Of a stretch of DNA of 64,000 bases, positions 19,176 through 28,319 are shown in pieces (positions within the stretch are counted from its first letter, which is position 1; the number at the start of each line of letters is the position of its first letter). Both the position numbers and the translations under genes were made by a program. The notes under the pieces were generated by a model. It saw only the letters and a list, made by a program, of their open reading frames with translations, was not told the DNA's origin and ran no database searches. The DNA is taken from the NCBI GenBank assembly GCA_023397505.1, contig JAEWUC010000007.1, positions 62,001 through 126,000 of the forward strand. The letters run 5' to 3'. The stretch comes from Bacteroidota bacterium. Lineage in GTDB: Bacteria > Bacteroidota > Ignavibacteria > Ignavibacteriales > Melioribacteraceae.

Positions 19176-19222
19176 CAGACTTGCTTGACAATTGAATTGA
19201 TAATCAATAAATTTCAAGTCTG
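19176..19222 (+). promoter_or_regulatory. promoter with nested palindromes ahead of rpsL
   Basis: TTGACA (19185-19190) and TAAATT (19208-19213) are 17 bases apart, a sigma-70-like arrangement. The spacer holds the perfect dyad ATTGAT-A-ATCAAT (19196-19208), touching the -10 element. The whole promoter is bracketed by CAGACTTG (19176-19183) and CAAGTCTG (19215-19222). Placement in the rpoC-rpsL gap suggests an internal promoter for the str operon, perhaps with an operator or mRNA structure. Confidence 0.5.
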
Positions 19223-19259
19223 AATTTTTATCTAAAGATAACATTTTGGAGGAAATTAC

Positions 19260-19637
19260 GTGCCAACGATAAACCAGTTGGTTAGAAAAGGTAGAGTTGT
19301 AGTGACATCAAAAAATAAAGCACCTGCTTTAGATGCATGTCCCCAGAAGCGTGGTGTTTGTACACGTGTTTATACTACGACTCCTAAAAAACCTAATTCT
19401 GCTTTAAGAAAAGTTGCGAGAGTTAGACTATCAAACGGGATTGAAGTTACTGCATATATTCCAGGAGAAGGTCACAATCTTCAGGAACACTCTATTGTAC
19501 TTATTAGAGGTGGTAGAGTTAAAGATTTGCCTGGCGTTCGTTATCATATTATTAGGGGAACATTGGATACAAGTGGTGTTGAAGATAGAAAAAAAGGTAG
19601 ATCTAAATACGGAACCAAAAAACCAAAAGCAAAATAA
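19260..19637 (+). CDS. rpsL: small ribosomal subunit protein uS12
   Basis: A 125-residue decoding-centre protein. YTTTPKKPNSALRKVARVRL and the loop GGRVKDLPGVRYH, which carries the methylthiolated aspartate in other species, are intact. The lysines at streptomycin-resistance positions are of sensitive type. The start is GTG after GGAGG (19249-19253), giving MPTINQLVRKG. It is the first gene of the str operon; rpsG follows after 6 bases. Confidence 0.97.
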   Translation: MPTINQLVRKGRVVVTSKNKAPALDACPQKRGVCTRVYTTTPKKPNSALRKVARVRLSNGIEVTAYIPGEGHNLQEHSIVLIRGGRVKDLPGVRYHIIRGTLDTSGVEDRKKGRSKYGTKKPKAK

Positions 19638-19643
19638 TAGAAT

Positions 19644-20111
19644 ATGAGAAAGAAAAGAGCAGAAAAAAAATACCTGAAACCAGATCCGAAATACAATGAT
19701 ATTCTGGTATCTAAATTTATCAACTACATTATGTGGAATGGTAAAAAATCGATTTCTCGCAAAGTTATCTATGATAGTTTTGATTTGATAGAATCGAAGA
19801 CGAAAAAGCCTGCATTAGAAGTTTTTAAAAAGGCTATTCAAAATGTTCAGCCATTGGTTGAAGTTCGTAGCAGAAGAGTTGGTGGCGCTACGTATCAGGT
19901 TCCGATGGAAGTACGATCTGAAAGACGTGTTGCTCTTGCATTTAGATGGATTAGAGTTTATTCACGCGATAGAAAAGATAAATCAATGGCCTTGAAGATA
20001 GCTTCAGAGTTAATGGCTGCTGCTAACGGTGAAGGCTCTTCAGTTAAAAAGAAAGATGATACACATAGGATGGCTGAGGCCAATAAGGCTTTTGCTCACT
20101 TTAAGTGGTAA
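19644..20111 (+). CDS. rpsG: small ribosomal subunit protein uS7
   Basis: A 155-residue 30S head assembly protein. It starts MRKKRAEKK and includes PLVEVRSRRVGGATYQVP and the C-terminal THRMAEANKAFAHFKW. It is a primary 16S rRNA binder and in other bacteria the translational repressor of the str operon. It lies between rpsL and fusA as usual. Confidence 0.97.
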   Translation: MRKKRAEKKYLKPDPKYNDILVSKFINYIMWNGKKSISRKVIYDSFDLIESKTKKPALEVFKKAIQNVQPLVEVRSRRVGGATYQVPMEVRSERRVALAFRWIRVYSRDRKDKSMALKIASELMAAANGEGSSVKKKDDTHRMAEANKAFAHFKW

Positions 20112-20137
20112 TAGTTAGAAGGGGAATTCGATTTTAG

Positions 20138-22225
20138 ATGGCAAGTAAAAGAGTTGACATAAATAAAGTTAGAAATATCGGTATCATGGCTCATATTGAT
20201 GCCGGTAAAACTACGACTACAGAAAGAATTTTATTTTTTACTGGTAAGGTTCATCGTATCGGTGAGGTTCATGATGGCGCTGCTACAATGGATTGGATGG
20301 AACAAGAGAAGGAACGTGGTATAACAATTACAAGCGCTGCCACTACAACCGAATGGAGAGAACATCAAATTAATATTATTGATACTCCGGGCCACGTTGA
20401 TTTTACCGTGGAGGTTGAGCGTTCTTTAAGAATTTTGGACGGAGCTATTGCTTTGTTCTGTGCAGTTGGAGGTGTTGAGCCTCAATCTGAAACTGTTTGG
20501 CGACAAGCAGATAAGTATGGTGTCCCTAGAATTGCTTTTGTGAATAAGATGGACAGAATTGGTGCTGATTTTTATAATGCTGTTCAGATGATGAAAGAAA
20601 AACTTGGTGCTCATGCTGTCCCTATTACTTTGCCTGTCGGCGAAGGAGATTTGTTTACGGGTATTATAGATTTGATGACTATGAAAGCTCGTATGTTTAA
20701 TGAAGATACATTAGGTGCTACTTTTGAAGATGTCGAGATTCCTGTTGATTTAAAAGTGCTTGCGCAGAAGTATCGTACACAGATGCTTGAAGCTGTTTCT
20801 GAAGTTGATGATACATTATTAGAAAAATATTTAGATGGAAAAGAAATTTCTCCTGAAGAAGTTAAAGATGTTTTAAGGCAAGCAACAGTACAGTCCAAAA
20901 TAATTCCTGTTCTTTGCGGTTCGTCTTTTAAGAACAAAGGCGTACAAATGTTGCTTGATGCTGTTGTCAATTTCTTGCCATCACCTTTGGATACCGGCGC
21001 GTTATCTGCGCATCACGTAAATAAAAATGATCATATAGAAAGAAAGATAGATCCGAAAGAAAAATTTGCTGCATTGGCTTTCAAAATTATGACAGACCCC
21101 TATGTTGGTAAATTAACTTTTATTAGAGTTTATAGCGGGACATTATTGGCTGGTTCGTATATATATAATTCAGTCAGTGAGAAAAAAGAAAGAGTTGGAC
21201 GCGTACTTCAGATGCACGCAAATCATCGAGAAGATTTAGACGAAATTAGAGCCGGTGATATTGCTGCTATTGTTGGTTTAAAATATACAAGAACTGGTGA
21301 CACTTTATGCACTGAAGATGATGCTGTTGTTCTTGAGAGAATGGCATTCCCGGAACCTGTTATACAAATTGCAATTGAACCAAAAACAAAAGCTGATCAA
21401 GATAAACTTTCCGATGCTCTTGGTAAATTGTCTGATGAGGACCCGACTTTTAAAGTTAAAGTTGATGATGAAACTGGGCAAACATTAATAAGCGGCATGG
21501 GCGAACTTCACCTTGAAATTCTTGTTGATAGAATGAAACGCGAGTTTAAAGTTGAAGCCAATGTTGGTAAGCCGCAGGTGGCTTACAGAGAAACAATTAC
21601 AAAAACTGTTAATGCTGAAGGTAAGTTTGTTAAACAATCTGGTGGCCGCGGTAAATACGGACATGTTTGGATAGAGTTTTCACCTAATGAGGCTGGTAAA
21701 GGTTTTGAATTTGAAAACGCAATTGTTGGCGGTGTTGTTCCAAAAGAATATATTAATCCTGTTATGCATGGATTACAAGATGCGTTAAGAAATGGAGTTT
21801 TAGCAGGTTTCCCGGTTGTCGATGTTAAAGCTAAGCTGTACGATGGTTCTTATCATGATGTTGACTCGGATGAAATTTCATTTAAAGTTGCTGCTTCTAT
21901 GGCGTTTAAGCAAGGTGCATTGAAAGCTGGTCCGGTACTACTTGAACCAATGATGAGCGTTGAAGTTACAACACCTGAAGAATATCTCGGTGATGTTATG
22001 GGAGATTTGAATTCAAGAAGAGGAAGAATTGAAGGATTCACTTCACGTAAAGATGCGCAAGTAATTAAAGCTATGGTTCCGTTAGCACAAATGTTTGGAT
22101 ACGCGACTATTTTACGTTCAATGACGCAGGGTCGAGCTATTTACTCGATGCAGTTTTCTCATTATTCCGAAGTACCAAAATCTGTTGCGGAAGAGATTAC
22201 TGAAAAATCTCAAGCTAAGAAATAG
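20138..22225 (+). CDS. fusA: elongation factor G
   Basis: A 695-residue translocase GTPase. The P loop AHIDAGKTTTTERI, switch motifs GITITSAAT and DTPGHVDF, and NKMD are all present, followed by domains II to V, including the domain IV loop QSGGRGKYGHVW. Length fits canonical EF-G. It starts 26 bases after rpsG; tuf follows after 61 bases. Confidence 0.97.
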   Translation: MASKRVDINKVRNIGIMAHIDAGKTTTTERILFFTGKVHRIGEVHDGAATMDWMEQEKERGITITSAATTTEWREHQINIIDTPGHVDFTVEVERSLRILDGAIALFCAVGGVEPQSETVWRQADKYGVPRIAFVNKMDRIGADFYNAVQMMKEKLGAHAVPITLPVGEGDLFTGIIDLMTMKARMFNEDTLGATFEDVEIPVDLKVLAQKYRTQMLEAVSEVDDTLLEKYLDGKEISPEEVKDVLRQATVQSKIIPVLCGSSFKNKGVQMLLDAVVNFLPSPLDTGALSAHHVNKNDHIERKIDPKEKFAALAFKIMTDPYVGKLTFIRVYSGTLLAGSYIYNSVSEKKERVGRVLQMHANHREDLDEIRAGDIAAIVGLKYTRTGDTLCTEDDAVVLERMAFPEPVIQIAIEPKTKADQDKLSDALGKLSDEDPTFKVKVDDETGQTLISGMGELHLEILVDRMKREFKVEANVGKPQVAYRETITKTVNAEGKFVKQSGGRGKYGHVWIEFSPNEAGKGFEFENAIVGGVVPKEYINPVMHGLQDALRNGVLAGFPVVDVKAKLYDGSYHDVDSDEISFKVAASMAFKQGALKAGPVLLEPMMSVEVTTPEEYLGDVMGDLNSRRGRIEGFTSRKDAQVIKAMVPLAQMFGYATILRSMTQGRAIYSMQFSHYSEVPKSVAEEITEKSQAKK

Positions 22226-22286
22226 TTAAGCATTTAAAATAAATTCAAATTAAATAAGAAAATAAAAAAACAAGGAGAGTAACTCG

Positions 22287-23492
22287 ATGGCAAAAGAAAA
22301 ATTTGATCGTAGTAAACCTCACGTTAATATAGGTACAATCGGACACGTAGACCATGGTAAAACTACTCTTACAGCTGCCATCACCATGGCTTTGGCTAAA
22401 AAGGGTTTATCCCAAGTTAGATCGTTCGACAGTATCGATAACGCTCCTGAAGAAAGAGAAAGAGGTATTACAATTGCAACAGCTCACGTAGAATATTCTA
22501 CAGCTAACAGACACTATGCACACGTAGATTGTCCTGGTCACGCTGACTACGTTAAAAACATGATTACCGGTGCCGCTCAAATGGACGGTGCTATTCTTGT
22601 AGTTGCTGCTACTGACGGTCCTATGCCTCAAACAAGAGAACATATTCTTCTCGCTCGTCAAGTAGGCGTACCGAGAATAGTTGTGTTCTTAAATAAAGTT
22701 GATATGATGGATGATCCTGAATTGATTGACCTTGTTGAAATGGAATTAAGAGAGTTGTTAACAAAATATGAATTCCCTGGGAATGATATTCCGATAGTTC
22801 GTGGTTCTGCATTACATGCATTAGATGCAGGCTCGGCAGGCGCAGATCCTACTGATCCAAGATATAATTGTATTTGGGAACTTATGGATGCAGTTGATTC
22901 TTATGTACCTGTTCCAGAAAGAAATGCAGACAAACCTTTCTTGATGCCAGTTGAAGATGTTTTCTCTATTACAGGTCGTGGTACTGTTGCTACCGGTCGT
23001 GTTGAAAGAGGAACAGTTAAATTAAATGAAGAAGTTGAATTGATTGGATTGGGAGCTCACAAGAAAACAGTTGTTACCGGCATTGAAATGTTCCGTAAAG
23101 AACTAGATTCTGCAATGGCTGGTGATAACGCCGGTCTTCTTATGAGAGGTGTTGATAAAACAGAAATTGAAAGAGGAATGGTACTTGCTAAAACCGGTTC
23201 TATTACTCCTCATAAAGTGTTTATGGGAAAAGTTCTTATTCTATCAAAAGAAGAAGGTGGGCGACATACTCCATTCTTTAACGGTTACAGACCTCAATTC
23301 TATTTCAGAACAACAGACGTAACCGGTATTGCTACATTGCCGGAAGGAACTGAAATGGTTATGCCCGGTGATAGCGTTGAATTGAAAATCGATTTGATTT
23401 CCGAAATTGCTATGGAAGAAGGATTGAAGTTCGCTATCCGCGAAGGCGGTAGAACTGTAGGCGCAGGTTTAGTAACAAAGATTATTCAATAA
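22287..23492 (+). CDS. tuf: elongation factor Tu
   Basis: A 401-residue GTPase that delivers aminoacyl-tRNA. GHVDHGKTTLTAAIT, DCPGHADYVKNMITGAAQMD and NKVD are intact, and domains II and III are complete. A short insertion (ALDAGSAGADPTDPRY) makes it slightly longer than the E. coli protein. The start follows AAGGAGAGTAACTCG. It is the only tuf in the window. A strong hairpin follows. Confidence 0.97.
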   Translation: MAKEKFDRSKPHVNIGTIGHVDHGKTTLTAAITMALAKKGLSQVRSFDSIDNAPEERERGITIATAHVEYSTANRHYAHVDCPGHADYVKNMITGAAQMDGAILVVAATDGPMPQTREHILLARQVGVPRIVVFLNKVDMMDDPELIDLVEMELRELLTKYEFPGNDIPIVRGSALHALDAGSAGADPTDPRYNCIWELMDAVDSYVPVPERNADKPFLMPVEDVFSITGRGTVATGRVERGTVKLNEEVELIGLGAHKKTVVTGIEMFRKELDSAMAGDNAGLLMRGVDKTEIERGMVLAKTGSITPHKVFMGKVLILSKEEGGRHTPFFNGYRPQFYFRTTDVTGIATLPEGTEMVMPGDSVELKIDLISEIAMEEGLKFAIREGGRTVGAGLVTKIIQ

Positions 23493-23505
23493 TTATTTGA
23501 AAATA

Positions 23506-23531
23506 AAAGGGAAAGAGAAATCTTTCCCTTT
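23506..23531 (+). terminator. hairpin between tuf and rpsJ
   Basis: AAAGGGAAAGA (23506-23516) pairs perfectly with TCTTTCCCTTT (23521-23531) around a GAAA tetraloop. It lies just after tuf, 29 bases before rpsJ. It could end or attenuate str transcription before the S10 operon, or insulate the tuf mRNA 3' end; there is no long T run. Confidence 0.55.
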
Positions 23532-23560
23532 ACTATGTCTGAACAAGGAGATTAGTAAAA

Positions 23561-23869
23561 GTGGCCGGTCAAAAAATTAGAATTAAGCTTAAGTCATATG
23601 ATCATATTTTGATTGACAAGTCAACTGAGAAAATTATTAAGACGGTTAAAAGCACTGGTGCAGTTGTTTCTGGACCAATACCGCTTCCAACAAAGAGAAC
23701 TGTCTTTACTGTTTTACGATCACCTCACGTTGATAAAAAATCCAGAGAACAATTTGAGATTAGGGCACACAAAAGAATTATTGATATTCATAATTCCAAC
23801 AATAAAACAGTTGACGCTTTGAGCAAATTAGATATTCCTGCCGGCGTTGATATTGAGATAAAGTTATAG
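23561..23869 (+). CDS. rpsJ: small ribosomal subunit protein uS10
   Basis: A 102-residue 30S head protein, also NusE in antitermination. KIRIKLKSYDHILIDKS, the tip loop GPIPLPTKRTVFTVLRSPHVDKKS and the C-terminal PAGVDIEIKL are intact. The start is GTG after AAGGAG (23545-23550). It is the first gene of the S10 operon; rplC follows after 10 bases. Confidence 0.97.
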   Translation: MAGQKIRIKLKSYDHILIDKSTEKIIKTVKSTGAVVSGPIPLPTKRTVFTVLRSPHVDKKSREQFEIRAHKRIIDIHNSNNKTVDALSKLDIPAGVDIEIKL

Positions 23870-23879
23870 GACAAATGAA

Positions 23880-24500
23880 ATGCCTGGTTTGATAGCAAAA
23901 AAATTAGGAATGACAAACATATATTCTGAAGACGGACAGATAATACCGGTAACGGTTCTTGAAGCTGGCCCGTGTACGATATATCAAGTTAAAACAAAAG
24001 ATAAAGACGGTTACGAATCGCTTCAACTTGGATTCGGCGAAAAGAAAGAAAAGAAAACAAGCAAACCGCAATTAGATGTTTATAAAAAACTCGGTTTGAA
24101 ATCGCCGTTCAGAATCAAAGAATTCAGAAATTTTGAAATCGGTCAATATAAAGTTGGTGATGAAATTAAAGTTGATGTTTTCCAAGTCGGTGATAAAGTT
24201 AAAGTTTCCGGTAAGAATAAAGGTAAAGGTTTTCAAGGTGTTGTAAGACGTCACGGCTTCGGCGGTGTTGGTCAAGCAACCCACGGACAGAGCGACAGGC
24301 AAAGAGCTCCCGGATCGATTGGTGCTTCCTCTTATCCATCAAGAGTATTCAAAGGTCAAAAAATGGCCGGAAGAATGGGTAATGAAAGTACTACTATTAG
24401 AAATTTGAAAGTTGTAAAAATTATCGCTGATAAAAATGTGATAATGGTGAAAGGAGCAGTTCCAGGCTCTATTAATTCAATTGTTGAAATCAATAAATAA
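23880..24500 (+). CDS. rplC: large ribosomal subunit protein uL3
   Basis: A 206-residue early-assembly 50S protein reaching the peptidyl-transferase centre. It starts MPGLIAKKLGMTNIYSEDG. The conserved loop containing GVGQATHGQSDRQRAPGS and FKGQKMAGRMG is intact, including the glutamine methylated in other species. It is in standard S10-operon order. Confidence 0.97.
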   Translation: MPGLIAKKLGMTNIYSEDGQIIPVTVLEAGPCTIYQVKTKDKDGYESLQLGFGEKKEKKTSKPQLDVYKKLGLKSPFRIKEFRNFEIGQYKVGDEIKVDVFQVGDKVKVSGKNKGKGFQGVVRRHGFGGVGQATHGQSDRQRAPGSIGASSYPSRVFKGQKMAGRMGNESTTIRNLKVVKIIADKNVIMVKGAVPGSINSIVEINK

Positions 24501-24512
24501 TTGTAATCGAAA

Positions 24513-25139
24513 ATGAAATTAGAAGTTTATAAAACAGACGGAACAAAAACAGGCGAGCAAGTAGAACTTTCGAAAGAAGTGTTCGAAATCGAACCGAACG
24601 ACCATGTAATTTACCTTGCGGTTAAAGCTTTTTTAGCTAATCAAAGACAAGGTACGCATAAAGCTAAGGAACGCAGCGAAGTAAGAGGCGGCGGTAAAAA
24701 ACCTTGGAAACAAAAGGGTCGTGGCGGTGCTCGTGCAGGTACTACTCGTTCACCACTCTGGGTTGGCGGCGGATCTATATTTGGTCCTAAACCTCACAGC
24801 TACAGACAAAAAATTAACAAGAAGGTAAATGCTCTTGCTCGTAAATCGGCTCTTTCTTATAAAGCAAAAGCAAATCAAATTGTTGTTGTTGAAGATTTCA
24901 ATTATGATGCGCCGAAAACAAAAAGCTTTGCCGACCTTTTAAACAAATTACAGATTACAGGAAAGAGAGCATTAATTCTTACAAACGGCACGCAAGAGAA
25001 TGTTTACAAGTCCGGTAGAAATATTGAGAAAGTTAATGTGCTTGAAGCCAACAAGGCATCGGCATACGATTTATTGAACAATCAAGTATTAGTATTACAG
25101 AAGAGCGCAGTTAATTTATTAGAAAGTACATTCAATTAA
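24513..25139 (+). CDS. rplD: large ribosomal subunit protein uL4
   Basis: A 208-residue protein lining the exit tunnel, and the operon repressor in enterobacteria. The extended loop carries KPWKQKGRGGARAGTTRSPL and GGGSIFGPKPHSY. It lies 12 bases after rplC and before rplW. Length is normal. Confidence 0.97.
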   Translation: MKLEVYKTDGTKTGEQVELSKEVFEIEPNDHVIYLAVKAFLANQRQGTHKAKERSEVRGGGKKPWKQKGRGGARAGTTRSPLWVGGGSIFGPKPHSYRQKINKKVNALARKSALSYKAKANQIVVVEDFNYDAPKTKSFADLLNKLQITGKRALILTNGTQENVYKSGRNIEKVNVLEANKASAYDLLNNQVLVLQKSAVNLLESTFN

Positions 25140-25151
25140 TCTGGTTGGAAA

Positions 25152-25448
25152 ATGAAAAGTGTTTTAATAAGACCTTTAATAACAGAGAAGATGACGGGGA
25201 TAAGCGAAAAGTATTCAACGAAATTCGGTTTTGTAGTTTCTGTTGATGCTAATAAAATAGAAATCGCTAAAGCCGTAAAAGAAAAATTTAATGTTGATGT
25301 TGTTTCCGTTAACACGGTTTCACATCAAGGAAAATCAAAAACTCAGTTTACAAAGAAAGGTCGCTTTAGCGGAAGAACACCAAAGTATAAGAAAGCGATT
25401 GTAACAATTAAAGAAGGTCAAACGATAGATATTCTTGGTCAAGCGTAA
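25152..25448 (+). CDS. rplW: large ribosomal subunit protein uL23
   Basis: A 98-residue exit-site protein that docks trigger factor and SRP. It starts MKSVLIRPLITEKM and has the family's NKIEIAKAVKEKFNVDVVSVNT segment. It is in normal S10-operon order, followed by rplB. Confidence 0.96.
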   Translation: MKSVLIRPLITEKMTGISEKYSTKFGFVVSVDANKIEIAKAVKEKFNVDVVSVNTVSHQGKSKTQFTKKGRFSGRTPKYKKAIVTIKEGQTIDILGQA

Positions 25449-25478
25449 GACCGTACGAATTTTGGAGCTTAATTAAAA

Positions 25479-26303
25479 ATGGCAATTAGAAAACTTAAAC
25501 CAAATACACCCGGAACAAGATTCATGAGTATCTCCTCATTCGATGAGATTACTAAAAGTACACCGGAAAAATCTTTAACATCTGCTATAAAAAAATCCGG
25601 CGGTAGAAATAATCTGGGTAGAGTAACTTCGCGCCATAGAGGCGGCGGTCATAAGAGAAGGTACAGAATTATCGATTTCAAACGCGATAAAAACGGAGTT
25701 CCGGCTAAAGTATTTTCTATAGAATATGATCCTAATCGTTCAGCCCGTATTGCATTATTGTATTATGCTGATGGTGAGAAAAGATATATTCTCGCTCCCG
25801 ACGGTTTGAAGGTTGGAGATAACGTAATGTCCGGCAGCGGTTCGGAAATTAAAACCGGTAATTCATTGCCGTTGAAAGAAATTCCTTTGGCAAGCTTTAT
25901 TCATAATGTTGAATTGAAACCCGGTAAAGGCGGTCAATTGGGTCGCTCGGCCGGTACTTCAATACAACTTATGGCTAAAGAAGGAAAGATGGCTCAATTA
26001 AAAATGCCGTCCGGCGAAGTTAGAATGGTGAGTGTTGATTGCATGGCTACATACGGAATTGTTGGAAATGGCGATCATGAAAATATAAGTTTGGGAAAAG
26101 CAGGCAGATCAAGATGGCTTGGTATTCGCCCTCATGTTCGCGGTGTTGCCATGAACCCTGTGGATCACCCGATGGGCGGTGGCGAAGGTAAAACTTCCGG
26201 CGGCGGTCATCCTGTATCTCCGTGGGGACAAAAAGCAAAAGGTCTTAAAACAAGAAAAAGAAAAAATACTTCTAATAAACATATTGTAAAGAGAAGAAAA
26301 TAA
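25479..26303 (+). CDS. rplB: large ribosomal subunit protein uL2
   Basis: A 274-residue central 50S protein needed for subunit joining and peptidyl transfer. RVTSRHRGGGHKRRYRIIDF is near the N terminus. The C-terminal tail has RGVAMNPVDHPMGGGEGKTS with the conserved histidine, then a basic end. Length and order are standard; rpsS follows after 11 bases. Confidence 0.97.
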   Translation: MAIRKLKPNTPGTRFMSISSFDEITKSTPEKSLTSAIKKSGGRNNLGRVTSRHRGGGHKRRYRIIDFKRDKNGVPAKVFSIEYDPNRSARIALLYYADGEKRYILAPDGLKVGDNVMSGSGSEIKTGNSLPLKEIPLASFIHNVELKPGKGGQLGRSAGTSIQLMAKEGKMAQLKMPSGEVRMVSVDCMATYGIVGNGDHENISLGKAGRSRWLGIRPHVRGVAMNPVDHPMGGGEGKTSGGGHPVSPWGQKAKGLKTRKRKNTSNKHIVKRRK

Positions 26304-26314
26304 TAGAGTAATAT

Positions 26315-26602
26315 ATGCCAAGATCAGTTAAAAAAGGTCCTTTCATTGACGTTAAGTTGATTAAAAAGGTAAGAAAGCTAAACGATACCAATCAAAAGAA
26401 AATTGTTAAAACATGGTCTCGTTCAAGCACGATTTCTCCGGAATTTGTTGGTCACACAATTGCAGTTCATAACGGCAATAAGATGATACCGGTATATATT
26501 TCGGAAAACATGGTTGGCCATAAGCTTGGTGAATTTTCACCGACAAGAATTTTTAGAGGTCACCCAGGTACTAAAGCAGAAAAAGCATCTAAAGTAAAGT
26601 AA
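26315..26602 (+). CDS. rpsS: small ribosomal subunit protein uS19
   Basis: A 95-residue 30S head protein near the A-site finger. It starts MPRSVKKGPFID and includes WSRSSTISPEFVGHTIAVHNG and GHKLGEFSPTR. It lies between rplB and rplV in standard order, with a normal length. Confidence 0.97.
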   Translation: MPRSVKKGPFIDVKLIKKVRKLNDTNQKKIVKTWSRSSTISPEFVGHTIAVHNGNKMIPVYISENMVGHKLGEFSPTRIFRGHPGTKAEKASKVK

Positions 26603-26627
26603 GCCGGTAAAATTGAGGTAAATGATA

Positions 26628-26975
26628 ATGGAAGCAAAAGCGACTCACAAATACATCGGTTCATCACCGAGAAAAATGCGTTTGGTTATTGATACGATTC
26701 GCGGTAAATCAGTCGATCAGGCAATAGAAATTTTACACTTCTCGCCTAAGCATGCATCTAAGCCTGCTGAAAAAGTTTTGAGATCTGCTGTGTCTAACTT
26801 GATGAACAAGGATGATAACACGAAACACGAAGTTGGCGACCTTTTTGTTAAAGAAGTTTTTGTTAATCAAGGTCCAACTATAAAAAGAATTTCACCCGCT
26901 CCTATGGGAAGGGCTTACAGAATAAGAAAAAGATCTAATCACTTAACAATTATTGTTGCTACAAAACAAAAGTAA
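26628..26975 (+). CDS. rplV: large ribosomal subunit protein uL22
   Basis: A 115-residue exit-tunnel protein. KYIGSSPRKMRLVIDTIRGK and the tunnel hairpin KRISPAPMGRAYRIRKRSNH are present. The ATG at 26628 lies nine bases after GAGG (26615-26618). An in-frame ATG at 26622 would add two residues but leaves only three bases of spacing. rpsC follows after 12 bases. Confidence 0.95.
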   Translation: MEAKATHKYIGSSPRKMRLVIDTIRGKSVDQAIEILHFSPKHASKPAEKVLRSAVSNLMNKDDNTKHEVGDLFVKEVFVNQGPTIKRISPAPMGRAYRIRKRSNHLTIIVATKQK

Positions 26976-26987
26976 TCGGAGGAAGTT

Positions 26988-27629
26988 TTGGGTCAGAAGA
27001 CTAATCCAATCGGTTTTAGGGTTGGAGTAATAAAAGGATGGGAATCTAACTGGTATGAAAACAAGAGTTATTCTCAAAAATTAGTTGAGGATAAGAAACT
27101 TAGAACATACGTTAGAAAAAGATTGCAGAATGCAGGAATAGCATCTATTAAAATTGATAGAACTTCGAAGAATGTTATTCTTACAATTCATACATCGCGT
27201 CCTGGTGTTGTGATCGGTAAAAGCGGTAAAGAAATTGCCCAGATTGAAGAGGAATTGAAAAAAGTTACCGACAAAGAAGTTAAAGTTCAGATCACAGAAA
27301 TTAAAAGACCCGAACTTGACGCTTACTTGGTAGCCGAAAATATTGCTAAGCAGATCGAGGGAAGAATTTCTTTCAGAAGAGCTATGAAACAAGCGATTCA
27401 GTCAGCTATGAGAATGGGTGCCGAAGGAATTAGAATTATGTGCGCCGGCAGATTAGGCGGTGCAGAAATGGCTCGTACTGAACAATATAAAGAAGGTAGA
27501 ATTCCATTGCATACAATTCGTGCGGATATCGATTATGCTCACGGTAGAGCAGAGACAATTTACGGTTCAATAGGTATCAAAGTGTGGATTTGCCGCGGTG
27601 AAATTCTCGGTAAACGTTCAACTGAATAA
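26988..27629 (+). CDS. rpsC: small ribosomal subunit protein uS3
   Basis: A 213-residue 30S mRNA-entry protein with helicase function. It starts MGQKTNPIGFRVGV from TTG after GGAGG. The KH domain has RPGVVIGKSGKEIAQIEEELKK, written here as the two pieces VVIGKSGKEI and EIAQIEEELKK. The C-terminal domain has GAEGIRIMCAGRLGGAEMAR. No ATG fits the family N terminus. Confidence 0.96.
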   Translation: MGQKTNPIGFRVGVIKGWESNWYENKSYSQKLVEDKKLRTYVRKRLQNAGIASIKIDRTSKNVILTIHTSRPGVVIGKSGKEIAQIEEELKKVTDKEVKVQITEIKRPELDAYLVAENIAKQIEGRISFRRAMKQAIQSAMRMGAEGIRIMCAGRLGGAEMARTEQYKEGRIPLHTIRADIDYAHGRAETIYGSIGIKVWICRGEILGKRSTE

Positions 27630-27651
27630 TTGAGATCGAGGAGTTTTTTTC

Positions 27652-28071
27652 ATGTTAATGCCAAAAAGAGTTAAGTTTCGTAAAGCACATAGAGGCAGAA
27701 GAAAAGGTGTTGCAACACGTGGTCATCTTGTAAACTTTGGTGACTATGGTTTGAAAGCTCAAGAACCGGCTTGGATTACAAGCAGACAAATTGAAGCATG
27801 CCGCGTTGCTATATCGAGACAAATGAAAAGAGACGGTAAAGTTTGGATAAGAATATTCCCCGATAAGCCGGTATCCAAAAAACCTCTTGAAACAAGAATG
27901 GGTAAAGGTAAAGGCGCACCGGAATTTTGGGTTGCGGTTGTTTTACCAGGCAGAATTATGTTTGAAGTTGGAGGAGTTGACAAAGAAACTGCACATGCAG
28001 CTTTGACAATTGCATCTCACAAACTGCCGATTAAAACAAAAATTGTTCAACGTCCCGACTTAGAGTCATAA
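27652..28071 (+). CDS. rplP: large ribosomal subunit protein uL16
   Basis: A 139-residue protein at the A-site tRNA elbow. MLMPKRVKFRKAHRGRRKG opens it, and ARSQIEACRVAI-like SRQIEACRVAISR and PDKPVSKKPLETRMGKGKG are present. The ATG follows GAGGAGTTTTTTTC. It is in standard order before rpmC. Confidence 0.97.
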   Translation: MLMPKRVKFRKAHRGRRKGVATRGHLVNFGDYGLKAQEPAWITSRQIEACRVAISRQMKRDGKVWIRIFPDKPVSKKPLETRMGKGKGAPEFWVAVVLPGRIMFEVGGVDKETAHAALTIASHKLPIKTKIVQRPDLES

Positions 28072-28087
28072 AAAGGTTTAAGAAAAA

Positions 28088-28309
28088 ATGAAGATCTACG
28101 AAATCAAAGAAATGTCAACCGAAGAGATCAAGAAAAGAGTACTTGAAGATCAAAAAAATATGGTTGATTTGAGATTCCAAAAGGAATTAAAAAACCTAAC
28201 TAATACAGCTAAGCTGCGTCTCGTAAAAAAAGATATTGCAATGATGAAAACAATTCTTAAAGAACGTGAGATGCAGGAAGCCAAAAACTCAAAGACAAAT
28301 AAGGAGTAA
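28088..28309 (+). CDS. rpmC: large ribosomal subunit protein uL29
   Basis: A 73-residue helical hairpin protein near the tunnel exit. It starts MKIYEIKEMSTEEIKKRV and has the L29 segment DLRFQKELKNLTNTAKLRLV, followed by KKDIAMMKTILKERE. The short acidic/basic tail after that is a little longer than in E. coli. rpsQ starts 10 bases after its stop. Confidence 0.95.
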   Translation: MKIYEIKEMSTEEIKKRVLEDQKNMVDLRFQKELKNLTNTAKLRLVKKDIAMMKTILKEREMQEAKNSKTNKE

Positions 28310-28319
28310 TTGTTTTTCC

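Noticed and set aside
28266..28319. Upstream extension of the rpsQ frame
   Set aside because: It overlaps rpmC and the translated extension is unlike S17; METRNLRKV at 28320 is the family start.
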